Shown: in pieces, positions 12,784 through 20,904 of the stretch
Layout of the letters: each line of letters opens with the position of its first letter
Numbering within the stretch: position 1 is the stretch's first letter
Virus record (IMG/VR): IMGVR_UViG_3300008262_000226
Coordinates: 62,001-126,000 of that record
Reading direction: 5' to 3' (one strand)
DNA: 64,000 bases
DNA from: a virus
Notes under the pieces: generated by a model
Told to the model about the DNA's origin: nothing
The model's input: only the letters and a program-made list of their open reading frames with translations
Database searches by the model: none
Translations under genes and position numbers: made by a program

Positions 12784-13040
12784 TGAGAATTCTCCATCAA
12801 AACTGTGATCCTGAACTAGCAAAAGATAGATCTTTGCCCTATACAGCATATATTGTTGAGTATGAGATTGATGGAGCACTTGCACATGATATTGTCATTG
12901 CAAATAAACGCACCGATATCTTTGATCATTATTGGGATAAATATCGTGAGGGATTAAAAGGATTTAAACAAACCGAAGGTCGTGTAAATCCTAAACTTTG
13001 GGGATCTCAACCAAAAGAAACTAAAAAAGGTAAACGATAA
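12783..13040 (+). CDS. hypothetical protein
   Basis: 85 residues. A beta-rich first half (Y-T-A-Y-I-V-E-Y-E-I-D-G) is followed by a charged helix and a basic tail (K-E-T-K-K-G-K-R). I recall it only as an uncharacterised cyanophage protein. Both boundaries overlap neighbours by one base (TAATG), so it belongs to a coupled run of small genes. Confidence 0.7.
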   Translation: MRILHQNCDPELAKDRSLPYTAYIVEYEIDGALAHDIVIANKRTDIFDHYWDKYREGLKGFKQTEGRVNPKLWGSQPKETKKGKR

Positions 13041-13435
13041 TGGCATTAGTTATACCAAATGTAGGAAAATCATTAGCACTGAATTACTTGGTAAATAAAA
13101 CCTCTTCTACTGAGCAATTAGTTCTTAAGTTATTTTCTAATGATGTAACTCCCGCATCAACTACTATTAATTCTAATTTTGTGTATACTACTGCACAAAA
13201 CGGATATGCTCCGATTACATTGAATGCAGCATCATGGACAATTTCTGATGGAACAGCATCATATCCAGAACAAACGTGGACATTGACGGGGCCTATTGGA
13301 AATGTGTATGGGTATGCTGTAGTTACCAGCACTACAAATACTGTTCTTATGGCAGAAAGATTTTCATCTGCTCCATATAATGTCGTATCTGTGGATGATA
13401 GAATTAGAGTAACTCTTAACATTAATTTAACATGA
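13040..13435 (+). CDS. putative virion-associated protein
   Basis: 131 residues with almost no charge, rich in Thr, Asn, Ser and Val, so probably a beta-sandwich. The start M-A-L-V-I-P-N-V-G-K, the central L-K-L-F-S-N-D-V-T-P, and V-Y-G-Y-A-V-V match a widespread type of small phage structural or decoration protein that I recall from marine myoviruses. It lies among middle genes, which is odd for a structural gene. The last four bases overlap the next start. Confidence 0.55.
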   Translation: MALVIPNVGKSLALNYLVNKTSSTEQLVLKLFSNDVTPASTTINSNFVYTTAQNGYAPITLNAASWTISDGTASYPEQTWTLTGPIGNVYGYAVVTSTTNTVLMAERFSSAPYNVVSVDDRIRVTLNINLT

Positions 13436-13686
13436 CACTCACTAATCCAACAAAGAACTGGGTAGTTCGCTACCATCTTTCAGGCAAACCAGCGACACAA
13501 TATAACTTTGCTGGTTGGAAAGAAAGTGGTAAACCTAGCTATACCGCCAAGTTTGATAAGATTGAAAAGTTCGAGAAAGCTGATGATGCATTTCGTATAG
13601 CAGTTCAACTTAATGAAACTGGAGATTATGTAGCAGAAGTAAAACGTATTTGTATTGCCCTAGGCGAAGATTATTATTTTATCTAA
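13432..13686 (+). CDS. hypothetical protein
   Basis: 84 residues, soluble, with a basic beta-rich first half (W-V-V-R-Y-H-L-S-G-K) and a helical second half. No recognised domain. It overlaps the upstream gene by four bases (ATGA) and is followed by another small gene after four bases. Confidence 0.6.
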   Translation: MTLTNPTKNWVVRYHLSGKPATQYNFAGWKESGKPSYTAKFDKIEKFEKADDAFRIAVQLNETGDYVAEVKRICIALGEDYYFI

Positions 13687-13690
13687 AACT

Positions 13691-13891
13691 ATGACTGAAC
13701 AAACTATTGACATTGAAGCCCAAGAGGTGATAGAATCACCAGAGATAGATCCACAAACTCCTTTTTTGAATGCCCAAATTAATCAAAAGGAATTAAAAAA
13801 AGTTATCAAGCAGTATAACCGCTATCGTAAATCTATTTTTGCTGAAATTCGTCGTCTCGATGGTGCTCCCCAATATGACAATCCATTCTAA
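13691..13891 (+). CDS. small acidic-to-basic hypothetical protein
   Basis: 66 residues. The N-terminal half is acidic (D-I-E-A-Q-E-V-I-E) and the C-terminal half is a basic helix (K-K-V-I-K-Q-Y-N-R-Y-R-K). It looks like a small binding protein, but the partner is not shown. Its last 17 bases overlap the likely thyX start. Confidence 0.6.
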   Translation: MTEQTIDIEAQEVIESPEIDPQTPFLNAQINQKELKKVIKQYNRYRKSIFAEIRRLDGAPQYDNPF

Positions 13892-14519
13892 AGTTCAACT
13901 TATCTCGGTTACACCTGATGCAGAAAAGACAATGGCATATGTTGCTAGAGTCTCTAATCCTAGTAACCAAGATAATGAAAACTACGCAGGGTTACTGCGT
14001 TATTGTATTAAGCATAATCATTGGTCTGTGTTTGAACAATCTCATATGACACTTGAGATTGAAACAACTCGTGGTATTGCAGCACAAGTGCTTCGTCATA
14101 GGAGCTTCACATTCCAAGAGTTTTCCCAGCGTTATGCTGATACCAATCTGATTACTCAGAATATTCCCATCCCAGATCTTCGTAAACAAGATACTAAGAA
14201 CCGTCAGAACTCTACAGATGACCTTGGAGACTATGTGAAACTCAAGTTTCAGGCAGAGATCGCTGAGCATTTCACCGCCGCCAACAACCTCTACAAGCGC
14301 CTGCTAGAGGCGGGAGTCGCTAAGGAGTGTGCAAGGTTCGTGCTGCCCCTGGCAACGCCCACAAGGATCTACATGACGGGATCGTGCAGGTCATGGATCC
14401 ATTACATTGATCTTCGCTCTGCCCACGGCACTCAGAAGGAACACATGATCATCGCTGAGCAATGCAGAGAAATCTTTAAGGAACAGTTTCCAGCGGTTGC
14501 AGAAGCAATGGAATGGTGA
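13875..14519 (+). CDS. thyX: flavin-dependent thymidylate synthase
   Basis: 214 residues from the ATG at 13875, the start that gives the usual ThyX N terminus; the open frame itself extends 12 codons further upstream. The signature R-H-R-x7-S is present at residues 74-84 (R-H-R-S-F-T-F-Q-E-F-S), followed by Q-R-Y. The enzyme converts dUMP to dTMP using methylene-tetrahydrofolate and FAD, supplying thymidine for phage DNA. The second half is much richer in G+C than the first (counted about 58-60% at 14281-14400, against about 40% at 13981-14040). That suggests recombination inside the gene. Confidence 0.96.
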   Translation: MTIHSKVQLISVTPDAEKTMAYVARVSNPSNQDNENYAGLLRYCIKHNHWSVFEQSHMTLEIETTRGIAAQVLRHRSFTFQEFSQRYADTNLITQNIPIPDLRKQDTKNRQNSTDDLGDYVKLKFQAEIAEHFTAANNLYKRLLEAGVAKECARFVLPLATPTRIYMTGSCRSWIHYIDLRSAHGTQKEHMIIAEQCREIFKEQFPAVAEAMEW

Positions 14520-14525
14520 TATAAT
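14497..14525 (+). promoter_or_regulatory. sigma70-type promoter at the end of thyX
   Basis: TTGCAG (14497-14502), 17 bases, and a perfect TATAAT (14520-14525) that begins next to the thyX stop. It would start transcription about 15 bases before the next gene at 14547. Confidence 0.75.
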
Positions 14526-14546
14526 AGGGTCAACCACACAGACCCA

Positions 14547-15110
14547 ATGAATATTTTCTATCTCAGCTACGATCCTCGAACGTGTGCCGCCGAGCATTGC
14601 GATAAACATGTGGTTAAAATGATTGTTGAGTATGCTCAGCTTCTCTCCACTGCTCATCGTGTGCTTGACGGCATTCCTTATACTTCCAAGACTGCTAACA
14701 ATCGTAATATCAAACGCTGGCGACTAGACAAACCACGCGAAGATATTCTTTATAAAGCATCGCATATCAATCATCCATCTGCTGTATGGGTGCGGCAATC
14801 CCGTTCGCACTATCGTTGGTTGTTTGATTTGTTTCAGCATTGCTGCTTAGAATATACACGACGATACAAAAAGTATCACAGCACTGAGAGTTTGATTAGT
14901 TATCTTTGGGTTCCTCCATTTAACATTCCTGATGCTGGATGGATCGATCCGCCGCCTGCAATGCCCGATAAATACAAAGTGATTGGAGACAGTATCCAAT
15001 CATACCGCAACTATTACGTCGGAGACAAAGTTGCTTTTGCTACTTGGAAGTCTCCAGCAACTCCCCCATTATGGTTTATTGAAGATGCCAACTTACAGAT
15101 TCAAGGATAA
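14547..15110 (+). CDS. pyrimidine-dimer DNA glycosylase-like protein
   Basis: 187 residues. The N terminus (M-N-I-F-Y-L-S-Y-D-P, then C-D-K-H-V-V-K-M-I-V-E-Y-A-Q-L-L) and the downstream H-P-S-A-V-W-V-R-Q-S match a family I recall being annotated in cyanophages as pyrimidine dimer DNA glycosylase, after T4 DenV. Such an enzyme would excise UV-induced dimers, useful in sunlit water. It is longer than DenV (138 residues). It has its own early-type promoter. Overlaps the next gene by 26 bases. Confidence 0.75.
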   Translation: MNIFYLSYDPRTCAAEHCDKHVVKMIVEYAQLLSTAHRVLDGIPYTSKTANNRNIKRWRLDKPREDILYKASHINHPSAVWVRQSRSHYRWLFDLFQHCCLEYTRRYKKYHSTESLISYLWVPPFNIPDAGWIDPPPAMPDKYKVIGDSIQSYRNYYVGDKVAFATWKSPATPPLWFIEDANLQIQG

Positions 15111-15315
15111 TAACACAGGTGAAGAGTTTGAAAAGTGGATGTATATGGCAGAGAGAGAACCATATCTCGAAGCTAATCCTCACATCACTCAGATGCCTAC
15201 CATACTACATGCAGTCTCTGAAGTAGGAAACTGGCAGAATAAAACTGATAGTGATTGGAAACACATTATCAATCGCGCTGCCGACACACCTGGATCCACT
15301 GTTAATCGTATTTAA
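15085..15315 (+). CDS. conserved small protein with FmdB-like start
   Basis: 76 residues beginning M-P-T-Y-R-F-K-D-N-N-T-G, with E-P-Y-L-E-A-N-P-H-I in the middle. Similar proteins are present in many T4-like cyanophages. The N terminus resembles FmdB zinc-ribbon proteins, but the metal-binding cysteines are missing, so any zinc role is lost. The start lies within the end of the upstream gene. The longer frame upstream is an overlap artefact. Confidence 0.65.
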   Translation: MPTYRFKDNNTGEEFEKWMYMAEREPYLEANPHITQMPTILHAVSEVGNWQNKTDSDWKHIINRAADTPGSTVNRI

Positions 15316-15316
15316 T

Positions 15317-15985
15317 ATGCCCGTAAGAAATCGTAAAACCAAGCAAGCTGTTCCAAATGGAATGAGCGTGAAGCAGATGAAGCGCAAGAAGCCTCTCAAC
15401 GATGGTGCCGCTGGAACTGGTAAAACATTTGTGGCATTGTATCTTGCACTGAAGGATGTTCTGAATGAGAACACCCCATACGAAAAGGTATATATTGTTC
15501 GCTCACTTGTGGCAACTCGTGAGATTGGTTTCCTTCCTGGAGATCATGAAGACAAGTCAAGTCTTTATCAGATTCCTTATAAGAATATGGTAAAGTATAT
15601 GTTTGAACTGTCAACGGATGAAGAGTTTGAGATGCTGTATGGTAATCTAAAAAATCAGGGAACGATTAGTTTCTGGTCTACATCATTCCTTCGTGGAACT
15701 ACCATGGATAACTGCATCATCATCGTCGATGAAATGCAGAACCTAAATTTCCATGAACTTGATTCAATCATCACTCGCGTGGGTCAAGATTGTAAGATCA
15801 TCTTCTCGGGTGATGTTCAACAAACTGACCTGATCAAAACTAATGAACGTAATGGCATTCTTGACTTCCAACGTATCATCAATACAATGGAAGAGTTTGC
15901 ATCTGTTGAGTTTGGTGTTCAGGATATTGTTCGCTCTGGTTTAGTTCGTAGTTACATCATCAGTAAAATTAATTTGGGATTCTAA
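15317..15985 (+). CDS. phoH: PhoH-like ATPase with apparent internal deletion
   Basis: 222 residues. The Walker A loop G-A-A-G-T-G-K-T is at residues 30-37, and a Walker B-like I-I-I-V-D-E-M-Q-N follows near residue 140. L-V-A-T-R-E-I-G-F-L-P-G-D matches PhoH P-loop ATPases, which are widespread in cyanophages. In the relatives I remember, about 35 residues with a conserved T-x-N-Q segment lie between K-P-L-N-D and the Walker A loop. Here they are joined directly. The frame is kept, so the product may be made but impaired. Its cellular role (phosphate stress or RNA metabolism) is unsettled. Confidence 0.9.
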   Translation: MPVRNRKTKQAVPNGMSVKQMKRKKPLNDGAAGTGKTFVALYLALKDVLNENTPYEKVYIVRSLVATREIGFLPGDHEDKSSLYQIPYKNMVKYMFELSTDEEFEMLYGNLKNQGTISFWSTSFLRGTTMDNCIIIVDEMQNLNFHELDSIITRVGQDCKIIFSGDVQQTDLIKTNERNGILDFQRIINTMEEFASVEFGVQDIVRSGLVRSYIISKINLGF

Positions 15986-16660
15986 ATGTTTATTCATTCT
16001 TCGTCATTCGCACCTATTGAACTGGAAGCTATCATGGTAGATGGTCGTAGGCTCTATCCAACACCTTCGGGTGGAAAGTATCCTTCGATCACCACAGTTC
16101 TAGGTGTGTGCCCGAAGAAGAAAAAGAAACTGAACGAATGGAAACAACGTGTTGGTCATGATAAAGCACAAGCAATCTCAACTCGTGCCGCCACTCGTGG
16201 CACAGACTTTCACAAAATGGTTGAAGATTTGCTGAATAACTGCTATAATGAAGAGAACTTCAAAGGGAAGTTCCTCCCCCTTATGATGTTTAAAAATGCT
16301 GTTCCGACTCTCAATAGAATCACCAAAGTCTATTTACAAGAAGCAGCATTATACTCAGATCACCTGGAAGTAGCTGGGCGCGTCGATTGTATCGGTGAGT
16401 TTGATGGTATTCCATCCATCATTGACTTCAAAACCTCAAAGGAAGAGAAGAAAGAAGAATGGATGGAAGACTATTACATTCAAGAGACTGCGTATGGGTG
16501 TATGTTCTATGAACTATATAATACACGCATTAAACAACTTGTGACTATCGTTGCCTGTGAAGATGGTAACACACAAGTAGTGATTAAGCAACCTAAAAAA
16601 GAATATCTAGAAAGATTAATCGAACTACGCTCTCTCTACCAGGAAATCTATGGAGGATAA
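15986..16660 (+). CDS. PD-(D/E)XK (RecB/Cas4-like) nuclease
   Basis: 224 residues, starting one base after phoH. It has the motif series of the RecB/lambda-exonuclease fold: R-G-T-D-F-H-K-M-V-E near residue 72, G-R-V-D-C-I-G near 131, I-I-D-F-K-T-S-K near 145 (the D-x-K core), and I-Q-E-T-A-Y-G near 168. Lysine-rich stretches near the N terminus may bind DNA. No iron-sulfur cysteines of the Cas4 type are seen. Similar proteins are annotated as exonucleases in cyanophages. It probably degrades host DNA or processes phage DNA ends. The stop is just before gp33. Confidence 0.85.
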   Translation: MFIHSSSFAPIELEAIMVDGRRLYPTPSGGKYPSITTVLGVCPKKKKKLNEWKQRVGHDKAQAISTRAATRGTDFHKMVEDLLNNCYNEENFKGKFLPLMMFKNAVPTLNRITKVYLQEAALYSDHLEVAGRVDCIGEFDGIPSIIDFKTSKEEKKEEWMEDYYIQETAYGCMFYELYNTRIKQLVTIVACEDGNTQVVIKQPKKEYLERLIELRSLYQEIYGG

Positions 16661-16679
16661 TATATTACAGGAAAAATTT

Positions 16680-16898
16680 ATGACCGTTGCGAGATTCTCT
16701 TCTGAAGTTGAGACGCTTGTGAACAGTGATTCAATGAGTTATATTGATGCTATCATTCATTATTGTGATACCAACGATATTGAGTTGGAGACTGTGCCCA
16801 AGTTGATTTCAAAACCACTAAAAGAAAAACTAAGACATGAAGCTCAACAACTGAACTTCATCAAGAAAACATCCCGTGCAAAACTAATGTTAGTATGA
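16680..16898 (+). CDS. 33: late transcription co-activator gp33
   Basis: 72 residues from ATG 16680, which has an AGGAAA ribosome site. A longer start at 16650 would overlap the nuclease gene. The pattern S-Y-I-D-A-I-I-H-Y-C-D-T-N-D-I-E-L-E-T-V, then L-K-E-K-L-R-H-E-A, matches gp33 homologues of cyanophages. In T4, gp33 bridges the host polymerase flap and the gp45 sliding clamp to activate late promoters. The position just before gp32 fits T4 order. It overlaps the next gene by four bases. Confidence 0.85.
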   Translation: MTVARFSSEVETLVNSDSMSYIDAIIHYCDTNDIELETVPKLISKPLKEKLRHEAQQLNFIKKTSRAKLMLV

Positions 16899-17239
16899 CA
16901 GACTTCTTTGATTCTGATATTGTTAGAGAAGAAGCAAGAGAAATGGAACGCCTTCAAATGAAGGCAATGGAACTGACTCTTGCTTCTCCTATGAAAGGCG
17001 ACAAAGAAGATCAACTTGAATATATTCGAGTTGTTCGTTCTCTTGTTGAAAAACAACAGATCTTTTATATGCGTCTGAAACTATCTGATGACCCTCGCGC
17101 AGTAGAAATGTGTGAGCAAATCGAACAGGGTGCTAAGATGCTGTATGGGTGGTGGGAAACGCAAGACGTTCAGACCCTCATGCGTAACATGCTCGACAAG
17201 CTCGACGAGTTTGAGCAGGAGATCGAGGCAGAGGGTTGA
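16895..17239 (+). CDS. DUF1825-like conserved protein
   Basis: 114 residues, entirely helical. The start M-T-D-F-F-D-S-D-I-V-R-E-E and the segment F-Y-M-R-L-K-L-S-D-D-P-R-A match DUF1825, a small family of cyanobacteria and their phages with unknown function. It lies where T4 carries gene 59 (helicase loader) between 33 and 32, but it shows no likeness to gp59. Its TGA stop forms part of the -35 box for gp32. Confidence 0.75.
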   Translation: MTDFFDSDIVREEAREMERLQMKAMELTLASPMKGDKEDQLEYIRVVRSLVEKQQIFYMRLKLSDDPRAVEMCEQIEQGAKMLYGWWETQDVQTLMRNMLDKLDEFEQEIEAEG

Positions 17240-17264
17240 CGCCGACCTCTGCCCGTGGTATGAT
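17236..17264 (+). promoter_or_regulatory. sigma70-type promoter of gp32
   Basis: TTGACG (17236-17241) includes the upstream stop codon. A 17-base spacer precedes TATGAT (17259-17264). The gp32 start is about 55 bases downstream. The leader may serve translational autoregulation, as in T4, but no pseudoknot was identified. Confidence 0.8.
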
Positions 17265-17319
17265 GACTAAGTGATCGGGCGTCACACAGACCAAATCTAA
17301 AACAATCCGAGGTAATCCT

Positions 17320-18240
17320 ATGTCTTTCGCTGACCTTAAGCGCAAATCTCAAAACTCCTTTGCTTCTCTGACTAAGGAACTTGAGAAAGCAAACTCTTCT
17401 TCTAGTGGCGATGATCGCTTCTGGAAACCTAGCGTTGACGCCGCTGGTAACGGGTTCGCTGTTATTCGTTTCCTCCCTGCACCTGATGGTGAGGAAATCC
17501 CTTTTGTGAAACTCTATTCCCATGCCTTCCAAGGTGATGGTGGTTGGTATATCGAGAACTCTCTCACCACTCTGGGTCAGAAAGATCCTGTGGGTGAGGT
17601 GAATCGCCGCCTGTGGAATAGTGGTCGTGATGCTGATAAAGAAACTGCTCGCAAGCAGAAGCGCAAACTGACTTACTACTCTAACATCTATGTGGTGAGT
17701 GATAAAGCCAATCCCGAGAATGAGGGTAAGGTGTTCCTGTATAAGTATGGCAAGAAGATCTATGACAAGATCTGTGCTGCTATGCAACCTGAATTTGAAG
17801 ATGAGTCTCCTGTGAATCCTTTCGATCTGTGGGAAGGTGCTAACTTCAAACTGAAGATCACCAACGTTGCTGGTTATTGGAACTATGATAAGTCTGAGTT
17901 CGCCGCCCCGTCTGCACTCTCAGCGGATGATACTGCGCTTGAAAAAATCTGGCGTCAAGCATACTCTCTCCAAGAGTTTGTCGCGCCGTCTAACTTCAAG
18001 ACCTATGAAGAACTGGAAGAGCGTCTGAATCTGGTGTTGGGTATCACTCAAACTCCTTCCCAAGCTCGTGCTGCTCAAGCAACTCGTGTGATGGATGAGG
18101 AAGAGGATGAAGAGTTCTCTGCTCCCGCTCCCGTCGCTCGCCGCGAACCTGCACTCCCTAAAGTTGCAGTTGCTGCTGGCGTAGATGAAGATGAAGACGA
18201 TGCTTTGAGTTACTTTGCTCGTCTTGCTGAGGAAGACTGA
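17320..18240 (+). CDS. 32: single-stranded DNA-binding protein gp32
   Basis: 306 residues, matching cyanophage gp32. A basic N-terminal domain (L-K-R-K-S-Q-N-S-F) is the cooperative-binding region. The core has D-R-F-W-K-P, K-Q-K-R-K-L-T-Y-Y-S-N-I-Y-V and V-F-L-Y-K-Y-G-K-K-I. The acidic C-terminal tail (D-E-D-E-D-D-A-L-S) contacts replication proteins. The zinc-binding His/Cys set of T4 gp32 is absent, with D-P-V-G-E-V-N replacing the Cys-x-x-Cys region. Codons are unusually C-rich, in keeping with high expression. It has its own promoter and terminator. Confidence 0.96.
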   Translation: MSFADLKRKSQNSFASLTKELEKANSSSSGDDRFWKPSVDAAGNGFAVIRFLPAPDGEEIPFVKLYSHAFQGDGGWYIENSLTTLGQKDPVGEVNRRLWNSGRDADKETARKQKRKLTYYSNIYVVSDKANPENEGKVFLYKYGKKIYDKICAAMQPEFEDESPVNPFDLWEGANFKLKITNVAGYWNYDKSEFAAPSALSADDTALEKIWRQAYSLQEFVAPSNFKTYEELEERLNLVLGITQTPSQARAAQATRVMDEEEDEEFSAPAPVARREPALPKVAVAAGVDEDEDDALSYFARLAEED

Positions 18241-18247
18241 TAATAGT

Positions 18248-18274
18248 AAAGGGGGCATTATGCCCCCTTTTTTT
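18248..18274 (+). terminator. bidirectional terminator after gp32
   Basis: The stem GGGGGCAT/ATGCCCCC-type palindrome (18251-18267) with A's before and seven T's after ends gp32. On the opposite strand it follows the gp53 stop, so both converging units can end here. Confidence 0.88.
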
Positions 18275-18923
18275 ATATACCAGCTTTCTTGGTTGTTCGA
18301 TTTATGTAAGAACTAGACTTAGAATACTCCATCCCTAAATCAAATTGATCAATAAATTCTTGAACATATTCTGGTCTTAGGATATAAATTTTTCTTTTCT
18401 CATCATTCAATTTTAATTCATATTCATAATTAGTGATAGGTTTTGATATGGTATTTCCATTTACTGATACTACACTTCCATTATTATAGTATTTGTATAC
18501 ACTATTATAGAAAGATTGTTCTACTCTTAATCCAGATTTAAGCACAACTAACCCAGAACTATTCTTCACTTCGTATGTTTCATAGTGGTGAATACCTTCT
18601 GGGTTTCCGTATGTTTTTTGAACTATCTCATACAAATCAGATTCTCTGATTGGTAGATCAAAATAAGAATTGATAATATTATTTGTAATTAATATCACCC
18701 AATCAAAATCAGATTTTCCGTAAAATTTATATGACAGATAATCAATTCTGTCTGTGTCTGTCATGTTATATTCATTGAAAAAGTTCTGAAAGTTGTAAGA
18801 GCTTTCAGTTACTTTGTATCTTCTGAAGAAATTTTTAGCAAGAACATATTCTCTTTCCGAGAATGGAAAGGTCAATGGTTTCTTGTCGTATTCTATGTTT
18901 GGTAAACGTTTGAAGTATGACAT
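18273..18923 (-). CDS. 53: baseplate wedge subunit gp53
   Basis: 216 residues. The N-terminal F-K-R-L-P-N-I-E-Y, then D-R-I-D-Y-L-S-Y-K-F-Y-G-K-S-D-F-D-W-V-I-L and N-N-I-I-N-S-Y-F-D-L-P form the known T4 gp53 core (LysM-like wedge protein). In T4 it joins wedges into the six-fold baseplate. It follows gp48 on the same strand with a one-base overlap. Very AT-rich. Confidence 0.93.
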   Translation of the reverse strand: MSYFKRLPNIEYDKKPLTFPFSEREYVLAKNFFRRYKVTESSYNFQNFFNEYNMTDTDRIDYLSYKFYGKSDFDWVILITNNIINSYFDLPIRESDLYEIVQKTYGNPEGIHHYETYEVKNSSGLVVLKSGLRVEQSFYNSVYKYYNNGSVVSVNGNTISKPITNYEYELKLNDEKRKIYILRPEYVQEFIDQFDLGMEYSKSSSYINRTTKKAGI

Positions 18924-19786
18924 TATCGTGCTCTACCTGATTCTAAATCATCTCTGAATACAAGTTTGGTTTCTTTAAATCCAACTGTTAGTTGAATTCC
19001 TATTGGTTTACCATCTTCAAATGACATATAACTTCCTTCCGTAACGTAACTTATATTTACTGAAGTTATACCCGAAACTTTATACTTGGGTAAGTATTCG
19101 TTTTCACCACCGCCAGCTTTAAAGAATTTCACTTCACATAATTTAGGTAGGTTTATAAAATTTTTACCTTCTGTTCCGAATATACTATTTGCTGTTGATG
19201 GAACACATGCTTCTCTAAAAGTCTTTACGATATCTAATATCGCTTGCGCTTCGCCAGATGACTGAGGAATCATTTTAAAACTATATCCATGAGACCTCAA
19301 TCCAAATCCACTATAAAGAAGTTCTGTATTTGGATTTAATATAGTTCCTGATGTTAATGCTAAAACATCATTATAATTTAAATTCGCTCCCAGTCCAGGA
19401 AGATTGGAAAAACTAGTTGCGAGATATTTTACTGCATCATCTCCAGCTGCTTTTGCAAAGTTTGTGAATTTTTCTCCAGGATTTTTAAAGACAGAATCAA
19501 TAGCGCCTTGCAAATTTCCTTTTGTTACTGCTTGAGATATTGGTTCTGCTACAGCACCCAAGGCAAATTGCGCTAGAGAAGTTGTATCTTTTCCTTGCCA
19601 ATTACCAGAAAAGGAAGTTCCCACATCACTAGGCATATTCATTGCAATTGTGCTACCACTAGCAGTGTATCCTTGCGTCTGACTATATGCACTACTTCCA
19701 CCTGAAACTGGTGGCTTATAATCACCAAATGAAAATTGGATCCAGTCACTACTACCATCAATATCTGCTGGATATTTTAATGTCAT
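18923..19786 (-). CDS. 48: baseplate tail-tube cap gp48
   Basis: 287 residues. The conserved core is N-P-N-T-E-L-L-Y-S-G-F-G-L-R-S-H-G-Y-S-F near the middle, then a beta-rich half resembling the tail tube protein. T4 gp48 completes the baseplate hub and starts the tube. The N-terminal half is Ser-, Gly- and Thr-rich and probably flexible. Overlaps the upstream gene by four bases. Confidence 0.9.
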   Translation of the reverse strand: MTLKYPADIDGSSDWIQFSFGDYKPPVSGGSSAYSQTQGYTASGSTIAMNMPSDVGTSFSGNWQGKDTTSLAQFALGAVAEPISQAVTKGNLQGAIDSVFKNPGEKFTNFAKAAGDDAVKYLATSFSNLPGLGANLNYNDVLALTSGTILNPNTELLYSGFGLRSHGYSFKMIPQSSGEAQAILDIVKTFREACVPSTANSIFGTEGKNFINLPKLCEVKFFKAGGGENEYLPKYKVSGITSVNISYVTEGSYMSFEDGKPIGIQLTVGFKETKLVFRDDLESGRAR

Positions 19787-20463
19787 TGACTTACTACCTC
19801 GATGTCTTCTGGTCTACCATAACCTTTGATGATTCTTTTTGCTTTGATTCTATCATTATATTTTTCGTTGGTTTCTTTCCATACATCAGATGACTTGTAT
19901 GGAACTAAAACGTTTCCTCTTTCTCTAACAAAATGTTCTATCGGCAAAGCAATAGCAGTATCCCATTCATCAATCGCAAGATCTAAAAGGAATCCATCTA
20001 CATGGTCTAAAATATATTTATGGAAACATGCACGAGGTAAATCAATACGATCATTTTTTAATTTTTCTATAGCAAGCACTCTTTTTCTCGGATCCATGTA
20101 GTGTAAATTAGCACCAAAGAAATGATCTGAGTTTGCTTTGATGACATATACTAATGGAAATGTATCATAGTATGGTAGATACTTCATCTTAGCTTTATAT
20201 TCAAAAAGAAATAGTCTACCTACTCTTGCGTATCTTCTGAGTTGGTTTTGGTCTTTATTTTCTTCTGTGTCTGCTCTATCTCTACGTTCATCACGTATTG
20301 TTTTATCTGGTTGTTGTTTGTATTCTAAAGCCATGGTGCGAACAGTCTTTCTATACCACTGCCAAGATTGTTCTTCGCTCCCTGCTTTTTCTTTAACTCT
20401 TTCAAATAAAGTATTATATCCTTTTCTAGTTTTAGATGTTTCTTTTTTAAATCCTTGTGCCAT
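19783..20463 (-). CDS. conserved head/neck cluster protein, unnamed
   Basis: 226 residues. Highly charged N-terminal helices with many Lys, Arg and Glu are followed by a conserved-looking core: L-P-Y-Y-D-T-F-P-L-V-Y-V-I, F-F-G-A-N-L-H-Y-M and E-W-D-T-A-I-A-L-P-I-E-H-F. It lies between gp4 and gp48. T4 carries gene 2, the DNA end protector, beside gene 4, so that role is possible but not shown by sequence here. It is probably a virion or assembly protein given its late operon. Confidence 0.7.
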   Translation of the reverse strand: MAQGFKKETSKTRKGYNTLFERVKEKAGSEEQSWQWYRKTVRTMALEYKQQPDKTIRDERRDRADTEENKDQNQLRRYARVGRLFLFEYKAKMKYLPYYDTFPLVYVIKANSDHFFGANLHYMDPRKRVLAIEKLKNDRIDLPRACFHKYILDHVDGFLLDLAIDEWDTAIALPIEHFVRERGNVLVPYKSSDVWKETNEKYNDRIKAKRIIKGYGRPEDIEVVSQ

Positions 20464-20466
20464 CTG

Positions 20467-20901
20467 CTACACCCCCAAGTGATCTTCGGTGAGAATAAGG
20501 AATTGCATTTGTCTATCCTCACACCAGTCACTTGCGGCTTCCCATTTCGCTTGGTTTTTTAGAAACGTTAGAACCTTGTCTTTGTATACTTTAGTTTGTT
20601 TCTTTGCTGGAGGTGGAGGAGTTGTCTGTTTCTTTGGTTTAATTTCAACAAGATATTTTTTAATTTCATTTGATTTTGTACGAACTTTGATATAGAAGTC
20701 TACATAATAACGATGAACCCTTCCATCAATAGGTGAACGATAAGGTATCACAACTTCCTCACTGCCCCACTCAATGACACTGCTGTTTCTGTCACAGAAT
20801 ATCATAAACTTTCTTTCCCATAACGAACGATAGATTATATTCATAGGGTTACCCCTATACTTCGTGGGATTTATGGGGCGATAAAATCCCGAGTATGCCA
20901 T
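20467..20901 (-). CDS. 4: head completion protein gp4 (nuclease fold)
   Basis: 144 residues. The start M-A-Y-S-G-F-Y-R-P and R-S-L-W-E-R-K-F-M, then I-P-Y-R-S-P-I-D-G-R-V-H-R-Y-Y-V-D-F-Y-I-K match T4 gp4. A PD-(D/E)XK pattern is visible: E in W-E-R-K, D in V-D-F-Y-I, and E-x-K in V-E-I-K-P-K-K. A Pro/Lys-rich loop follows. gp4 helps make filled heads competent for tail joining. Its start faces a divergent late promoter. Confidence 0.93.
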   Translation of the reverse strand: MAYSGFYRPINPTKYRGNPMNIIYRSLWERKFMIFCDRNSSVIEWGSEEVVIPYRSPIDGRVHRYYVDFYIKVRTKSNEIKKYLVEIKPKKQTTPPPPAKKQTKVYKDKVLTFLKNQAKWEAASDWCEDRQMQFLILTEDHLGV

Positions 20902-20904
20902 AAA

